Part shown: positions 1-12,311 of the stretch, piece by piece
Layout: every line of letters starts with the position of its first letter
How positions within the stretch are numbered: position 1 is the stretch's first letter
Assembly: GCF_949628265.1 (NCBI RefSeq)
Contig: NC_088787.1
Location: 19,086,501 to 19,150,500, forward strand
DNA from: Cloeon dipterum
Taxonomy: Eukaryota > Arthropoda > Insecta > Ephemeroptera > Baetidae
Direction of reading: 5' to 3'
Length of the DNA stretch: 64,000 bases
Made by a program: the position numbers and the translations under genes
Notes under the pieces: model-generated
Database searches by the model: none
What the model was told of the DNA's origin: nothing
The model's input: the letters and a program-made list of their open reading frames with translations, nothing else

Positions 1-38
1 AAACAACCCTGCTTAAAAAAGTAATCGTTGTAGCATAC

Positions 39-3000
39 CTGCTGGGTGAGGCGTGAAGCCAACACGGGCAAACTGTCTGAGACGAGTTGGAACTCGTCTT
101 GGTGCAGATTCATGCAGCAGTTTGAAGTGGTGGCCAGGGCAGCTCTTTGGGCGTTGATGCTGAAGAAGTCTAGATACATCAGGCAGGAAGAGACGCCACG
201 AGCTTGCAAAATGGCCTTGCCATGACGTCTTGAGAGCATTTCTAAGGCAGTCAGACTCTGCTCTGCCACATCCATGCACTGGATAACTTGCAACTTCTCA
301 AGGAAGCAAGGGACCGCATCAACAACAACCACCGAAGACCGTGGGAGAGCTTCCATCATGTAAGTGAGAGCTCGACAAGCATGGTTCATCTGGGGGATGA
401 AGTTAATTAAAAAAAACTGCTTTTAAGAGGACACGCACGATAACTCACCATGTCAAAGTTGTGTTCCATGGAGAGAAGATTGATCAGGGCAGGCACGACC
501 TGCTTGATGGGGAAACCAGCAAGCGTGTCCTCATTGCCCATTACCAGCGTTTGGCACATTTCGATTACGGCCGAGAGTTGAACAGTTTCATCAGTGCTCT
601 GGAGTCCAGTGAGTAGTTGCTGCACCTTAGAGTTGGAGCTGTTGGAGCCTCCACTCACCCCAATGCCCCCCCTGTTCAAGAGGTGTTGCATCCTGGGACC
701 GAGTGCACCAAACAAATGTGGTGGTAGACCTCTTGACTCCAGCAAAGCCTGCAGGCGACCAACCTGAGGAAATGATAGGAGTTTTTGAACACACTTATCA
801 AATAACTGTTATTGCAAATAGGCCATAACAAAATGTTGTGACCTAGTGAACCAACTAAAGGAGAATCATTTCCAAAACAAAAGCAAAAGGTTAAAGTTTC
901 CTTGGCGCAACTAATGACATCTAGGCAGAATTAACAGAACTTACGCTTACTATTATTTACAGTTAAGAGTTAGGAACTCAAAAAAGTCAGAGAAATGGTA
1001 GAAGTGCATGCGGTATCAAAAAGAGCAGGGAACTGCTGGCGAGAAATTTTAGGCCCACTATATAAAGCAAGTACTAGCTTGAGCCATGAAAGCAAATACA
1101 TAATAATTCTGTTCTCTGAGCGAGCAATAGACAATAAACACTGTGTTGCCGAGAAAAGCAATAATATTATGCCCCACATCAGACACCAACTGCCCGAGCC
1201 GAACGAAAGAAACCAAACTTAAAAGAGATCTATTGATTCGCCAAGAGGTAGTTGCACATACTGAGCTTGCAGTTCGCGCCAACAATTGGCTGCTGCTGCC
1301 GCTTGAGTTTGACTGCAGGAGCATGGTAGACGTGCTAGTGCAGCTGAGGCCCACCTCACTGTCATCACTTTCGCTGTCGGCCGCTGCGGCGGCCGTGGCC
1401 GCCGCAGCAGCGGCACTGCTGGCTGAGGCGGCTCCTCCCTGCTGAGCGGATCCTGCGGTTGCTGCTGTGGCCAGGAGAGACGGTCCTCCGCTGGACGACG
1501 CAGACAACAGCGGCGGGAGAAGCGGCGGAGACGTGGCCCTCGCTGCCGAAGAGGCTGCTGCTTCTGCCAGTCCTTCCCAGCCACCACTGTCCCCTCCTGA
1601 GGATGCGTTCATGATGACCGAATTATCGCCGGCCGGAGGATGAGAGCTGGATGAGGATGACGAAGGACCAGGAGCAGCCGACGAAGTCGACTGAGAGGAT
1701 GAGGCCAGAGGCAATTTAGTGCCCCCTCGCGACGTACGCCGGCCACTGTTCAACATAATCGATTTTTCTTTTTTAAATTTAATTCCAATTCACGTAAGAA
1801 AGCAGCAATGTTATTTATGGTAATTACAAGGCTATCAATTTGCTAAAAAAAATTGTTATGATTGAGCAAGCTCACCAACCAATTAATTAAATAGAAATCA
1901 AACCAAGACTAACCTGCTGCTGGCACAGGACCCCGTGGTTGTTTTGCTTCTCGAGCTTCGCCTCAGGTTGTCCTTCGACCCACCTGACTGCTGCTGCTGC
2001 TGAGAGGGCTGCGGACCGACCTTGCTACTCTTATGGTGTTTTTCAAAGGCGGTTGACTCGTAGCTAGCCAGGTATGGAGATGCGATTGAGGCCCTGGTGC
2101 GGCCTCGGCTGTTGCTTCGAGACTTGGCTGAGCCCGCAGAGAAGGAGCGACGGTGTACTGTGGGAGGGTAATATTCTGGAGGGGGCACCGGCACCTCCAA
2201 GGGCACTGGCTCTTGGCTCCCAGGCAGCAAACGCACCTGGTTACGCAATGGGTACTTTCTTGTTGGAGCCGTTTGATTTGGCACCTGGGGGGTTGACTTT
2301 TTGTTGACTGGCTGGGAAGTGAGGGATGAAGTCGAGCCCAACGAATTTGTGGACAGGCCTCGTTTACGACTGGAGTCACTACTAAGCAACTTCCTTCTGT
2401 AAAATAATAATTACAACCAAATTTCAGATACTAGCTGTCAACAGGAAACGATAAGAGGATATCAGCTAAATTTGCCGCAAAGATATCTGACTCACAATGC
2501 AACTGTGGAGTTTGTGGCAGCGCTGCTGGCTATTGTGACAGCGCGTCTGTTCCGTTCAGTAGTTGTGCTTGGAGCGTCTAATTGTGAGGTGCTAGTGGCT
2601 GTGGCTGAGCTTGATGGCTTAGTTTTTGGGTATGCACCGGTACTATGTTTTCCTGGAAACGTAGGACGATTGAAATAAAGTATGCGGATTTAAAAAAGAA
2701 ATTTCACCTGGCTGTGTTAAAGAGGTACTACTAGCGTGGGATTTTTTAGTTGACGCTTTCTTGCTTTTAGAAGCTTTGGCGCGACTCTTGTCGCCTTCTG
2801 AGACAAAATAAAACAAATTTTAATAAACAAAAAAACATCAGTGGCAAAGATCAAACCTGTGTGACTTGAGGATTGGTCAGCAGATGAAGCGGGAGCAGTC
2901 TTGCTGCCCCTGCTCGAACTGCGTCTGGAGGCCGAGGAGGTTGCGGGCGCTGCTGCGCGGCCCCGCTTGCCCCCGGGGTCCTCCTTCTTTGAGGCTGTGC

Positions 3001-3226
3001 TGCTGGCTGTAGATGCCGCCGCCTGCTTCTCTGCTAGGCTCCTCTTGCGGCTGTGCTGGCCACGAGAGGGTGACTCTGAGGATGGCACGGCCGGCCTGGA
3101 GCCGTGCTGCTGCTGGTGGCCTGTTTGCTGAGCCGAGGAGGCGCCTGCTGCCCCGCCGCCGACGGACCAAGATGAAGTAGCTGCTAACCCCCCGCTGCTC
3201 CACGATCTGCTAGGTTGCTCGGCCAT
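39..3226 (-). CDS. TRIP12: TRIP12-type HECT E3 ubiquitin ligase, N-terminal part (3' end outside window)
   Basis: By family knowledge this is a nuclear HECT E3 ligase of the UFD/N-degron pathway (fly circadian trip). Seven coding exons on the minus strand, in order: 3226-2857, 2797-2708, 2652-2496, 2396-1914, 1745-1355, 763-449, 389-39; every junction is GT-AG, phases agree, and they give 719 codons. The first ~495 residues are Ser/Ala/Lys-rich and disordered, with a TTGSCASS stretch and SESDDSE as in vertebrate TRIP12. From about residue 498 the conserved part begins ([18 protein letters not shown], then [13 protein letters not shown], then FSINAQR), the armadillo-like repeats. WWE and HECT domains must lie to the left of the window. 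The ATG at 3226 opens the first coding exon, whose acceptor at 3281-3282 implies an upstream non-coding exon. Identity is secure; the exact N-terminus is less so. Confidence 0.93.
1355..1745 (-). repeat. Poly-alanine / poly-serine coding tract in TRIP12 exon 5
   Basis: This exon is dominated by Ser and Ala. A run of GCN codons near 1375-1430 encodes about 14 alanines broken by a threonine, just before the conserved SESDDSE acidic patch. The plus strand there reads as GCC/GCA/GCG repeats. It is a candidate length-variable tract inside the disordered region. Confidence 0.6.
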
Positions 3227-3280
3227 AGAAGCTCGGCTCGCAGTGGCGTGCACACAACATTCCACGGTTCACACCTGAGT

Positions 3281-5050
3281 CTGCAACAACAACGAGCCAA
3301 GTATCAGCACTTGAGCGAGAGATAAGTTTAATGCTGGCGTAGCAATGTTTGTTTTGAAATATCGTGTTGATGTTTTCATACCCATCACATTTGACGCAAA
3401 CCATCGCTTATTTAGAATGGCAAACATTAACCGGCAAGAGAGTTGCAAAATTTGAAGAAGGTCAGAAAAGGTATTGATTGCACCCGCATGAATCCCTTAG
3501 TGACTCGATACCGATTGCAATAACTTATTTTTTATTCTATTTCTGTTTCTATATTAATTTGATCGTCGCCAGTTGAAAAAAAAATTAATCGAAAATCTTG
3601 AAGCCAAAATTATTTACTGTTTCAGTGAGATATCAACAGCGTTATCAGTTTTATATTCTTAGTTCCTGATAAAATATTTAAACTTCCAGAGTGAAATTGA
3701 GAAAAATAAATATTTCCAAAGATGTCATCAATTTGAGCCACAATCCTTTGTGAAACGACGATTATCGGACTGTGTGAATTGATCTCATAAATTATAAACT
3801 AATTATTATTTCTACTCATGCGCGTTTTTGAGCCAAGGTGATATAATGCCCATATTGATCACTGCCTCCGTTGGTTACCTAAATCTGTAAATAAGCAAAA
3901 TAAGCGGAATAGCTAAGCTGAGATGAAAACAAGCTGCATTTGGCTAGTTGGAAGGCTTTATGGATTTTTGTAATATTTCGTCGGTACCATCCGCCGCACC
4001 AAGCAAATCGTCGGGGGCAACCACCACGATCACTACGCCCTCTGCGTGAGCTGTGTCACCGCTCGACAAACAAGACCACTGTCGCTTCGCTTGGCGATTT
4101 AAAAATGGACTCTCTCGCGAATTTCGGCACATCCGAAAGGGTTGGCCGCGACTGAGCTGCGACGCGAGGCCGACAGTCCGAGAGCGTTCGTTGGCCTGCT
4201 CTTAAGCAAAAGCTCGCTCGTGGACTCAAGGCCGAAAAAAATAACTTGAATTAAACAAGTAACAAAATGGAGTCGACGACCACAGCCTCAGTCAATGTCA
4301 CAATTGCTTCCGCGATCGATTCGATGACTGAATGACTGGCGAAGCGAAATCACCAAAACTCGAAAAGCGAACCCTGCGGGGACTGGCGCGGCCCGTCACC
4401 AGCGGGGGTGCCAATTAGCAGACCCCGCTTCCTAGTTTGCAGCCATTTTAAAAGTATCCGATATCAGAGGCTCGAGAGATCGGATGTAAACACCTCGCTG
4501 GGGGCCCGCAAACCTGGGCCCAGGGCCCCGGACGCGAACTAAGGACCCACTCTGTCTATTGGGACGAGAAATGGGCCCCTAGGGCGCTGGTTACGGTCTG
4601 GGCGAGTGCCAGAGTCGATGATTTACAGTCGACAAAATGATAACCTTGAAGAGCCAAGTAGGAGCCCCCTCCAGGGGGCGGGTGGCCCCCAGTTATTACA
4701 AGAAGTCAAAATGTTAATTACCAAGTGGAGAGCAACGCAAGTCTTCCTCAGAAGAAGCAAATCGGAGGCGAGAAGCGCTTCGACAGCGAGAAAATGGTTT
4801 CCATTCGCGTGTGCACGCAAACGCAAGCAAGCAAGGTAAGTGAGCTCTCGTCAGCTGGCCTTTGCAGAGTGAGCAAGCAAACGCTGTTCTCTCTCTCTCT
4901 CTCACTCTCGATCGGGACCTTCTATAGTGCGGGCCTCGGAATCGGAAGTAATGATTTTCTCTCAGTTCGCGCAGCTTTCGTCGAATTGTTTAAACGAGTC
5001 GCCGTTATCGACCAAACTAATCAAGAGTTCACTTCAAAGTGAAGAAAAAA
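3281..5050. promoter_or_regulatory. Upstream region of TRIP12 with GC-rich core (about 4380-4720)
   Basis: No coding exon is recognised. From 3300 to 4370 the sequence is AT-rich. From about 4380 to 4720 it is clearly GC-rich, with runs of GGGCCC type, which suggests the TRIP12 promoter on the minus strand. On the plus strand a near-perfect splice donor AAG|GTAAGTGAG lies at 4834-4836, 41 bases after an ATG at 4793, so a plus-strand transcript may also start here. A short CT repeat lies at about 4889-4903. The promoter call is inferred from composition and position only. Confidence 0.35.
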
Positions 5051-8000
5051 AATAACAATCCTCCTTAAGACAATAATGGACATTGAAAACTAACGTATTA
5101 TTATTTTACTACAAAATGCAAATTTAAGCTCGCCATCATTTTTCGAGTTTATAAGCGATTGTTGAGTTGAGGGCTTAACTCTGACTATGAGCCTCGTTTG
5201 GGTCTTCACTAATAACTAAATCGGTGTTGTGCATAAACAATAAATTCAAGATTACAGAATTTGGGAGTAAACTAAAAACTTATCAAAGTAAGAAATAGTA
5301 GAACATCCACGTGAACCGGTTTACTGGTGAATAATTTACAAAAATCAATTCAAATTAAATTTACAAGACTAGCTTTATTTAATAAAATTATCAGTGCAAG
5401 GTTTCTTGACGCATAAGCAAAAGCTGCAAATTATTTTGTGCACATTTTGAGCAGATATATACACCATCTAGCCTATTAAAATTCCCACTGAAAGGTTAGC
5501 AACCAAAGAATATAAATTAGTCTTAAACTTTTTAACTTTTTAAATTATCTTCAGCATAAATGACAAAATATTGAGGGTCATTCTGAGAAAATGATGAGTT
5601 TTAGTTCAAATTTTTAAAAACAAACAAATATCTGAAGTAAAAATAATTTATCTTGAGTCATTAAATATTCAAATGCGTATGAAAGACCGGTTGGCGTCTG
5701 CTTTCATGTACTATCATCACTAACGGGAAGACACCCGGTTTTTTATATTTTCCGACCGCTCCATAAAAACTGATATAAACGACCCGTTCCCCAGCGAAGC
5801 AAGACGGCCCCTGATAGAGGCATCCCGACCCCAGTACACATAACACATACGCACAGGCAGATCCCCTCTATTGATCTACAGCCAATGGCATTGCACATAC
5901 ACACGGGCTGTTGGACAAACAACACCTTTTTACTCTAAATTTCCACATTTGCCCTGAACTAAATGGGTCTAAGGGTGGTTCAAATAGGACAGTCAACCAG
6001 CGATTTTCCAGCAGCTGGTTGCCTGCTATGTGTCGTCACTCGCTCCCTTGTTACTGGGCAGGAAACGTACTCTCCGTTTGATGGCACCTCCCGAAATCGC
6101 TCGTGGCGCAGCCAAAAGATGCCATAGCCACACTAAACAAGCCCATTAATTTCGCTGCAACGTGACTTCCGCCGAGAATGTAAAAAGTAAAATTGCAGCA
6201 AATGTAATCCCATTGAAGTATTTTAGAGCCTCTTTTATCAAACTTAGAGACTGAATTATATTTAATTTCAAAAATTCTTAAAATAAAACCGATGGATAGT
6301 AATTATTTTAGGGTTGTGCCTGTTGCGTTGGGTATCAAAAACAAAAAAAAGTACGTGAGGGAAATCACTTAAGTTGATGAGAAATAAACATTTACTTTTT
6401 ACTCGTCGTGATGTCTTTTCACCTGTTCATTAACTACGTATGAGGAAACCTGGCTGTTTAATGATAAAATTATAAAGAATAAAAATGAGTCGCACATGCT
6501 GCGCTTTGCCCAAATGTTGAGTATGTTTTAGTTTGGTTAGTATATTTTAAAATCAATTAAATATTTTAATATGTAATTTTGCTACAAACATACTTCTGTG
6601 GCACTTTGTTGTTTGAAGAAAATTTAAAACAAATATTGCAGATAGTGGGTTTTGCCCCCTGAGTGTGCGCAAAATTATGGGCACTGCGAGAGCAATTTGC
6701 GCAGAAATGAAAACGATTTTTAAAAATGTGGGACTGTTTCGAATCACTTAAGAAATAATCTTGGTATTAGCAGATAACAATTTTAATTTCAACAATATTT
6801 TCTGCGAAAGCCCTTGGTAATTGAAGCCGTCTACAGATGGCGCCACTGTATATTTGCGTATTCATGCTACTGTTTATTTAAACCCTAAAAAAATATATTT
6901 TGATGTGACGAAAACCAAAATCAGTTCAACCGAACGTCGCAGTAACGAGAAAACTAATTTTTTGGAAATAAAAATTCTTAGCTGACGTGTCTGCGGCGAT
7001 TGGCTGAACTGATTTTGTTTTCAGCGCATCAAAAGAAATAATAATTAATAACAATATATACTTTGCGTTTAAAATAAGGATTGTTAGAAAAATATTGATA
7101 AGATATAATCAAAAAACATAATTCACTAATAGCCATAAACCAATAAGTTTAGTCTTACAATTTGTAACGAAATTCAATTTAAGTGTTTTCATATTCCTGC
7201 ACGTCATTACCAACAAATTAATTTTACAACACCTAATACGAAGTAAGCAGTGCTCTGTAATAAGCACATACGCACAATTTAAATTTGCAACGTTCACGAT
7301 TGCGTACTTGTTCTGCAAATCGTGTATGTATGTAAGTAAACACTAGAGTCGAGCCTTGTTCTTCGCAGCATAATGTTATGCAAGAAAAGCAGCGCCACGC
7401 ATAAAATATTGAAGACACGTCAAGATGTTTGATATGAGAGAAAGAGAAAGATAATACCACATTATAATCATGTTATAATCCATGGAATGTAAAAATTAAT
7501 TTATAAGGGCCGTGATTATGTACTTTCCGTTTTTGAGTGACTTACTCAGTAAGGCGCAAGTGTACGCATCAGGAGAATTCCTCGCAACGAGTGGAAGTGG
7601 AGGGATAAAAGTTTCATTTATACAACGAATTTGAGTATAATGCACGTATTACGTACATAATACTATGTAGTATGTAATACTCAACATTGCTCAACAGGAC
7701 ACAAGATGTCTAAATTCCAATAGCGACACCAAAGGATCGGCATTTTTCTGCAGAAGTTCGGGCTTTCTGAACGTAAAGCCACCCAAAAATTACGCAAAAT
7801 AGTCCAAGTTCTGACATGATTCACACGAACTTTAGCAACGAAATCGATTGCAATTAATCAACCAAAATTGCTGGATGCCTCGGCCCTGAACCGCACATTT
7901 TGGCAAAGATTACGTGCCTTAGAATGCTTGGATCGACGAAAATAATGCATAAACAGAAAACAGATGCTATGATTGAGCGATTACGGGTTAAATTTCGCAT

Positions 8001-9540
8001 GATTAAGAAGCAGAACCCACCTTAAATAGCTATTTTTCGAAGAACTTATGTCACACTTGACGACAATCAACCATTACAGCTGCAGGAATGGAAAATGTGG
8101 TAAGCCGCGATCCGATTGGTCGACCGTTCTGAAGAATATAGGGACTTCATTGGCTGACCGAAAATTTATAGACACAGCAGACACAATGCGGGAAAGTCAG
8201 GAGTTTAGCTGATCGTTTTCATTTCTACTTAATAATAATAATTTTATTGTAAGTTTTAATGTTTTAAAAGATTATCGTCGTTGACCGATTTCATTTCACT
8301 CATAATATTATTATTCGCTTAAACTAATTTTATTCTCTTAGTTAATGAAATAACTTTTTTTCCATTATGCTCAGCGCATCATCCTTTGCGCGCTATTATT
8401 ACGCGGAAAGTAAAAAAATCTGACTCATCATTCTCCTGAGAAAGGAAATCTTGAACTCGCTTTACTCACTTCTGATAAAGTGGCAGACCAGTAGCAGAGG
8501 ATGAGTATGTTTAAATAGGTACAAAAATTTCATATAAATATTATATATTTATATTTCAATGAATAATTGGAATAATTGATTACAAACAGTATATCATATA
8601 TTAATAATAATTATGAATTGAATAATAATTTTTATAACATTAAGTGTTTTTAAAAGAAAATAATTAATCATAATACATGAGTAATAATAATTATTCCCTT
8701 TTTGGCTATGTTAAAGAGGAATGATACTGGAAAAGCCTGGAAAATGCTTGTTGCCAATGCATAAATTCATACCTTAGGATCCAGTTAAAGCCTAAATTGA
8801 CCTAAGGAGCGCTGTAATTTTTTGAGAAAATTGGCTGGAAAGTTACCGTGCTTTTCAAATGGTAATGGCTGTATCCTTACTTGAAATCCGATTTAATTTC
8901 GAAACCAAGTGTTTCCCCAATAAGTGGCATACACCGTTGGACAGATCTCGACGAGAGGAATCGGAATATGCCGAGAAAATATGTTCAAGCACTGTAAATT
9001 TTGGAGAAAATTGGCAAAATTTGAATTTTTACTGTAGGAAGGTCCTTTTTTATTATTGCAAATTGTCGAACAAATTGTTTATCGGTCAATTGTTTAAGGC
9101 ATCCAACAATTTAAATAATTTTCAATTGTTGCCCACTATCATTCCACTTTAAGATAATTATTGTTCTTCGGAATGCGATAAAATTATTTTTTCTATGTAT
9201 TGAAAATTAACAAAATAATTCCAACTTAATTTTAACATCGAATCCCTTCATTTAATTTCGTTTTTCCTTGAATTCTGAAATCCAACAACAATTTAAATTG
9301 TAATATATTATTATTTAACAAATAAAAGGATAGGGATGCCATTCACGGAACACGTGAAATTTTACTTAAAATGTTATTTTTATTTCGTTTATTTCAACGA
9401 TTTAAAAATCTTATTCACCAATAGGGAAGAATGTGGTGAACTTAAAACCTTTCGTTAGAGTATTATACTGTATAATATTACGATCTTTAATCAACAGCCC
9501 TGTGCACTTTTTAAAGACAAAAATAATGCTTCATGGGCTT
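5051..9540. other. AT-rich intergenic stretch without recognised genes
   Basis: No coding exon with a recognisable product on either strand; open frames are short and low in quality. Contents worth noting are a CAGATGGCGCCACTGTA motif at 6834-6850 and a large imperfect inverted repeat at 6898-7034. The rest is AT-rich single-copy-looking sequence with short AT-rich palindromes near 7640-7680. Confidence 0.6.
6898..7034. repeat. Imperfect inverted repeat, 45-base arms
   Basis: Left arm 6898-6942 and right arm 6991-7034 are near reverse complements. Both contain CAAAATCAGTTCA in the same relative place and share TTTTGATG at the outer end and CGCAG at the inner end, with a 48-base AT-rich spacer. 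This could be a short MITE-like element or a structured RNA hairpin. No target-site duplication is obvious. Confidence 0.6.
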
Positions 9541-9817
9541 CACCTACTTCCGCGTTCCGCGCCACACATTGGTTAAAATGTTAACAAAAACAAACGAGTT
9601 CGCAGGGGCGTAACGTCGATGCGCTCGTTGCGGCAACAGAAATATTAGCATTCAATCAGCACAAACAGCGAGCACCTACACCGGGCTGACAGAAGATTAT
9701 CCAAATACTGCGAGTTTCAAGAAAGATCGAGTATGAACTTTTTCTCACTTTTTAAATATAAATATGTACGTTTATCCAACCTTTTTTAAACACCCTATCT
9801 GCATTTTTTTTTTACAG

Positions 9818-9881
9818 AATTTGACGCTGTCGGAGACTAGGAAAATTTGTCTAGACGCATCTTTGATAAATAAATCTACGA
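9818..9881 (+). other. 5' UTR exon segment of the DDX19 gene
   Basis: A TTTTTTTTTACAG acceptor ends at 9817, and a matching donor CGA|GTATGAAC lies near 9730, so the transcript probably starts upstream near 9550-9730 and has one 5' UTR intron. The exon then runs into the ATG at 9882. Confidence 0.55.
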
Positions 9882-11412
9882 ATGGCTGGAAAAGTTGATT
9901 GGGCGGCTTGTGCCGAGGAGCAGCAAAAGATGCTGGCGTCCGAATTGAAGAACCTCAAAGTGGAAAATGCCGGCGGCGAAATGCACAATGAAGATGCCGA
10001 TGAAAAACCAGACGACATGATATCGCAGGCAGAGGTTTCGTTGCTTCAAAAGGTCATAAGGAAGGGTCTCATCACGTCCAAGCATGACATTGAAGTTCAA
10101 CGAAAAGATCCCAACTCGCCACTTTATTCCGTGAAAACGTTTGAAGCGCTGAAGCTGCGACCAGAATTGCTCAAAGGTCTCTACGCCATGGGCTTTGATG
10201 CCCCTTCTAAAATCCAGGAGACCGCGTTACCAACTTTATTGGCAGACCCGTTAGTCCTACAAATGGAATTTTTTTGGTCGTTTTATTATTTTCACATTTT
10301 AGGCCGCAGAATATGATCGCACAGTCGCAATCGGGCACAGGAAAAACAGCTGCGTTTGTGTTGGCCATGTTGAGTCGAGTCGACCTGAACCTAAACCACC
10401 CTCAAGTACTGTGCCTTGCGCCGACATACGAACTGGCCCTGCAGATAGGCGAGGTAGCCACCAAGATGGCTCAGTTTTTGCCAGCAATGAAGATTGTATT
10501 TGCCGTGAGAGGAGAAGACCGAGCAAGAGGAACCAAACTCACCGAACACATCATCATTGGAACTCCTGGCAAGGTGCTTGACTGGGGAGTCAAGTACAAA
10601 TTTTTCGATTTGTCCAAAATCAAAGTGTTTGTCCTTGATGAGGCGGATGTCATGATTGCCACTCAGGGACACCAAGACCAAAGCTTCCGCATCCACAAGT
10701 ATCTGCAGCCCGCCTGTCAAGTCATGTTCTTCTCGGCAACTTATGAACAACAGGTAAGCCCCACCTGAGAAATTCTACATCAAGATTAACTCTATAAATA
10801 TCGCTTTAGGTGATGGAATTCGCTGAGGTGATCGTACCAGATCCAATCATCATCAGGCTGAAGCGAGAGGAGGAAAGCTTGGACAACATTAAGCAATACT
10901 ATGTTTTGTGCGGAGACCAAGAGGCTAAATATAACTCCATTGCCAACATCTACGGTGGCATCACAGTTGGTCAGGCGATTATTTTCTGCCACACAAAGAA
11001 GACAGCCAGCTGGCTGGCTGGGAAAATGACCAGGGATGGCCATTCGGTGGCCTTGCTCAGTGGCGAGTTGACAGTGGAGCAGAGAATCGCAGTCTTGGAC
11101 AGATTCCGACAGGGCGTGGAGAAGGTGCTTATCACAACGAATGTGCTCTCAAGAGGCATCGACGTTGAGGCAGTGACAATTGTGGTCAACTTTGACCTTC
11201 CTATAGACCTCCAAAGACAGGCAGATTGCGAAACTTACTTGCACAGGATTGGAAGGACTGGCCGATTTGGCAAGATGGGACTGGCGATCAATCTTGTGGA
11301 CAACAGGTCGATGCACATCTTAAAGGATATCGAGCGTCACTTTGGCAAAGAAATCAAACCACTTGACACTGAAGATCCAGATGATATTGGCAAGCTTAGT
11401 CAAAATAAGTGA
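9882..11412 (+). CDS. DDX19: DEAD-box RNA helicase DDX19/Dbp5 (mRNA export)
   Basis: ATP-dependent RNA helicase that removes export factors from mRNA at the cytoplasmic face of the nuclear pore, activated by Gle1/IP6 and recycled by Nup214 (family knowledge). Three exons: 9882-10249, 10303-10753, 10810-11412, giving 473 aa, close to the usual ~480. Motifs read in order: Walker A AQSQSGTGKT (~residue 130), PTYELA (Ia), GTPGKVLDW (Ib), VLDEADVM (II, ~235), FSAT (III), ARGID-like SRGIDVE (V) and HRIGRTGR (VI, ~417). The MIATQGHQDQS stretch after DEAD is diagnostic of DDX19. Intron 1 is only 53 bases. An AATAAA lies at 11590-11595. Start chosen because it gives the family's N-terminal length and follows the 5' UTR acceptor. 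Confidence 0.97.
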
Positions 11413-11820
11413 GGGTTGCATAATTTATATGCTCTTGAATTTTTGTAAATATGAAACAATGCTGAGGGTCCCTTTTATTTTGCGTTGTAACACATAATTA
11501 AAATAATAATTATGTTGATAAAAAACCATTCAAATAACTTGATTTTGAAATTAAAATTGTTTGCATTTTGCATCTTAATGACCCAAACAAATAAAAATTT
11601 AATGAGACTTATAAATATTGATTATATTGTAGAAGCGTTAACCCTGTCCAAAGTCAATGTCACGAATCTGAATCTCGCGCTACATTTTCACACAACTTGT
11701 TACTCGCAAAAGCAAACCAATGAATGAGAGGCAAGAGAGATCCGGCCATCTGATTGGTCGCAGGCTCAGATTGTTCTCCTTGTGGTGTTGTTGTAAATTA
11801 ATGGTGGACACCCAGCTGTT
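11413..11820. other. 3' UTR of DDX19 and short spacer before EAF
   Basis: AT-rich sequence with AATAAA at 11590-11595, then a slightly more GC-rich stretch from about 11720 that should contain the EAF promoter. No extra gene seen. Confidence 0.6.
11590..11595 (+). terminator. Polyadenylation signal for DDX19 (candidate)
   Basis: AATAAA about 180 bases downstream of the stop codon in AT-rich sequence. Confidence 0.45.
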
Positions 11821-12311
11821 GTGAGTGGAACTTTCTCCTCGACCCATTCGCACGTTTTATTACGTCGATTAACTTTACGTAATAGCCAAATAGAATTCGG
11901 ATGTGACTCCCGGAATCACCTAACGCAGCTCGAGGCCGAAAACTCAGGTCAGCGCTTGCGAACAGGCGCCGACGGCTCGAAAAGGGTATCGCGGCTGGGT
12001 ACTGGCGAACGGCACTTGAGCTGGGGATTTTAAGATTTGAAAGGTGAGTCAGGAAGGGAAATGGATGGTCGATTTAATTGGGTCACTAATTCAGATTAGT
12101 CTATAATATGGCAACTAGATATCTAGATTGCTCGTTTAAAAGCGCGTTATTTGCAGCTATCGGAAAGTGGAGCGCGATTTAATTTCACTTAAAGGTGGTG
12201 AACCATTCTTTGCAGCGAGCTGCATTGTCACCATATGCCTAGGAAGTTGCTAGTTTCACACGTCATCTCGTCTTTTTCTTTTCAGCTTTCAAAATTTCCT
12301 GAGTCGCTACA

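Noticed and set aside
1058-1756. 232-codon minus-strand frame taken as one exon
   Set aside because: Only 1745-1355 is coding; beyond the donor at 1354 it is intron read-through, shown by the phase 0 join to GRLQALLE in the next exon.
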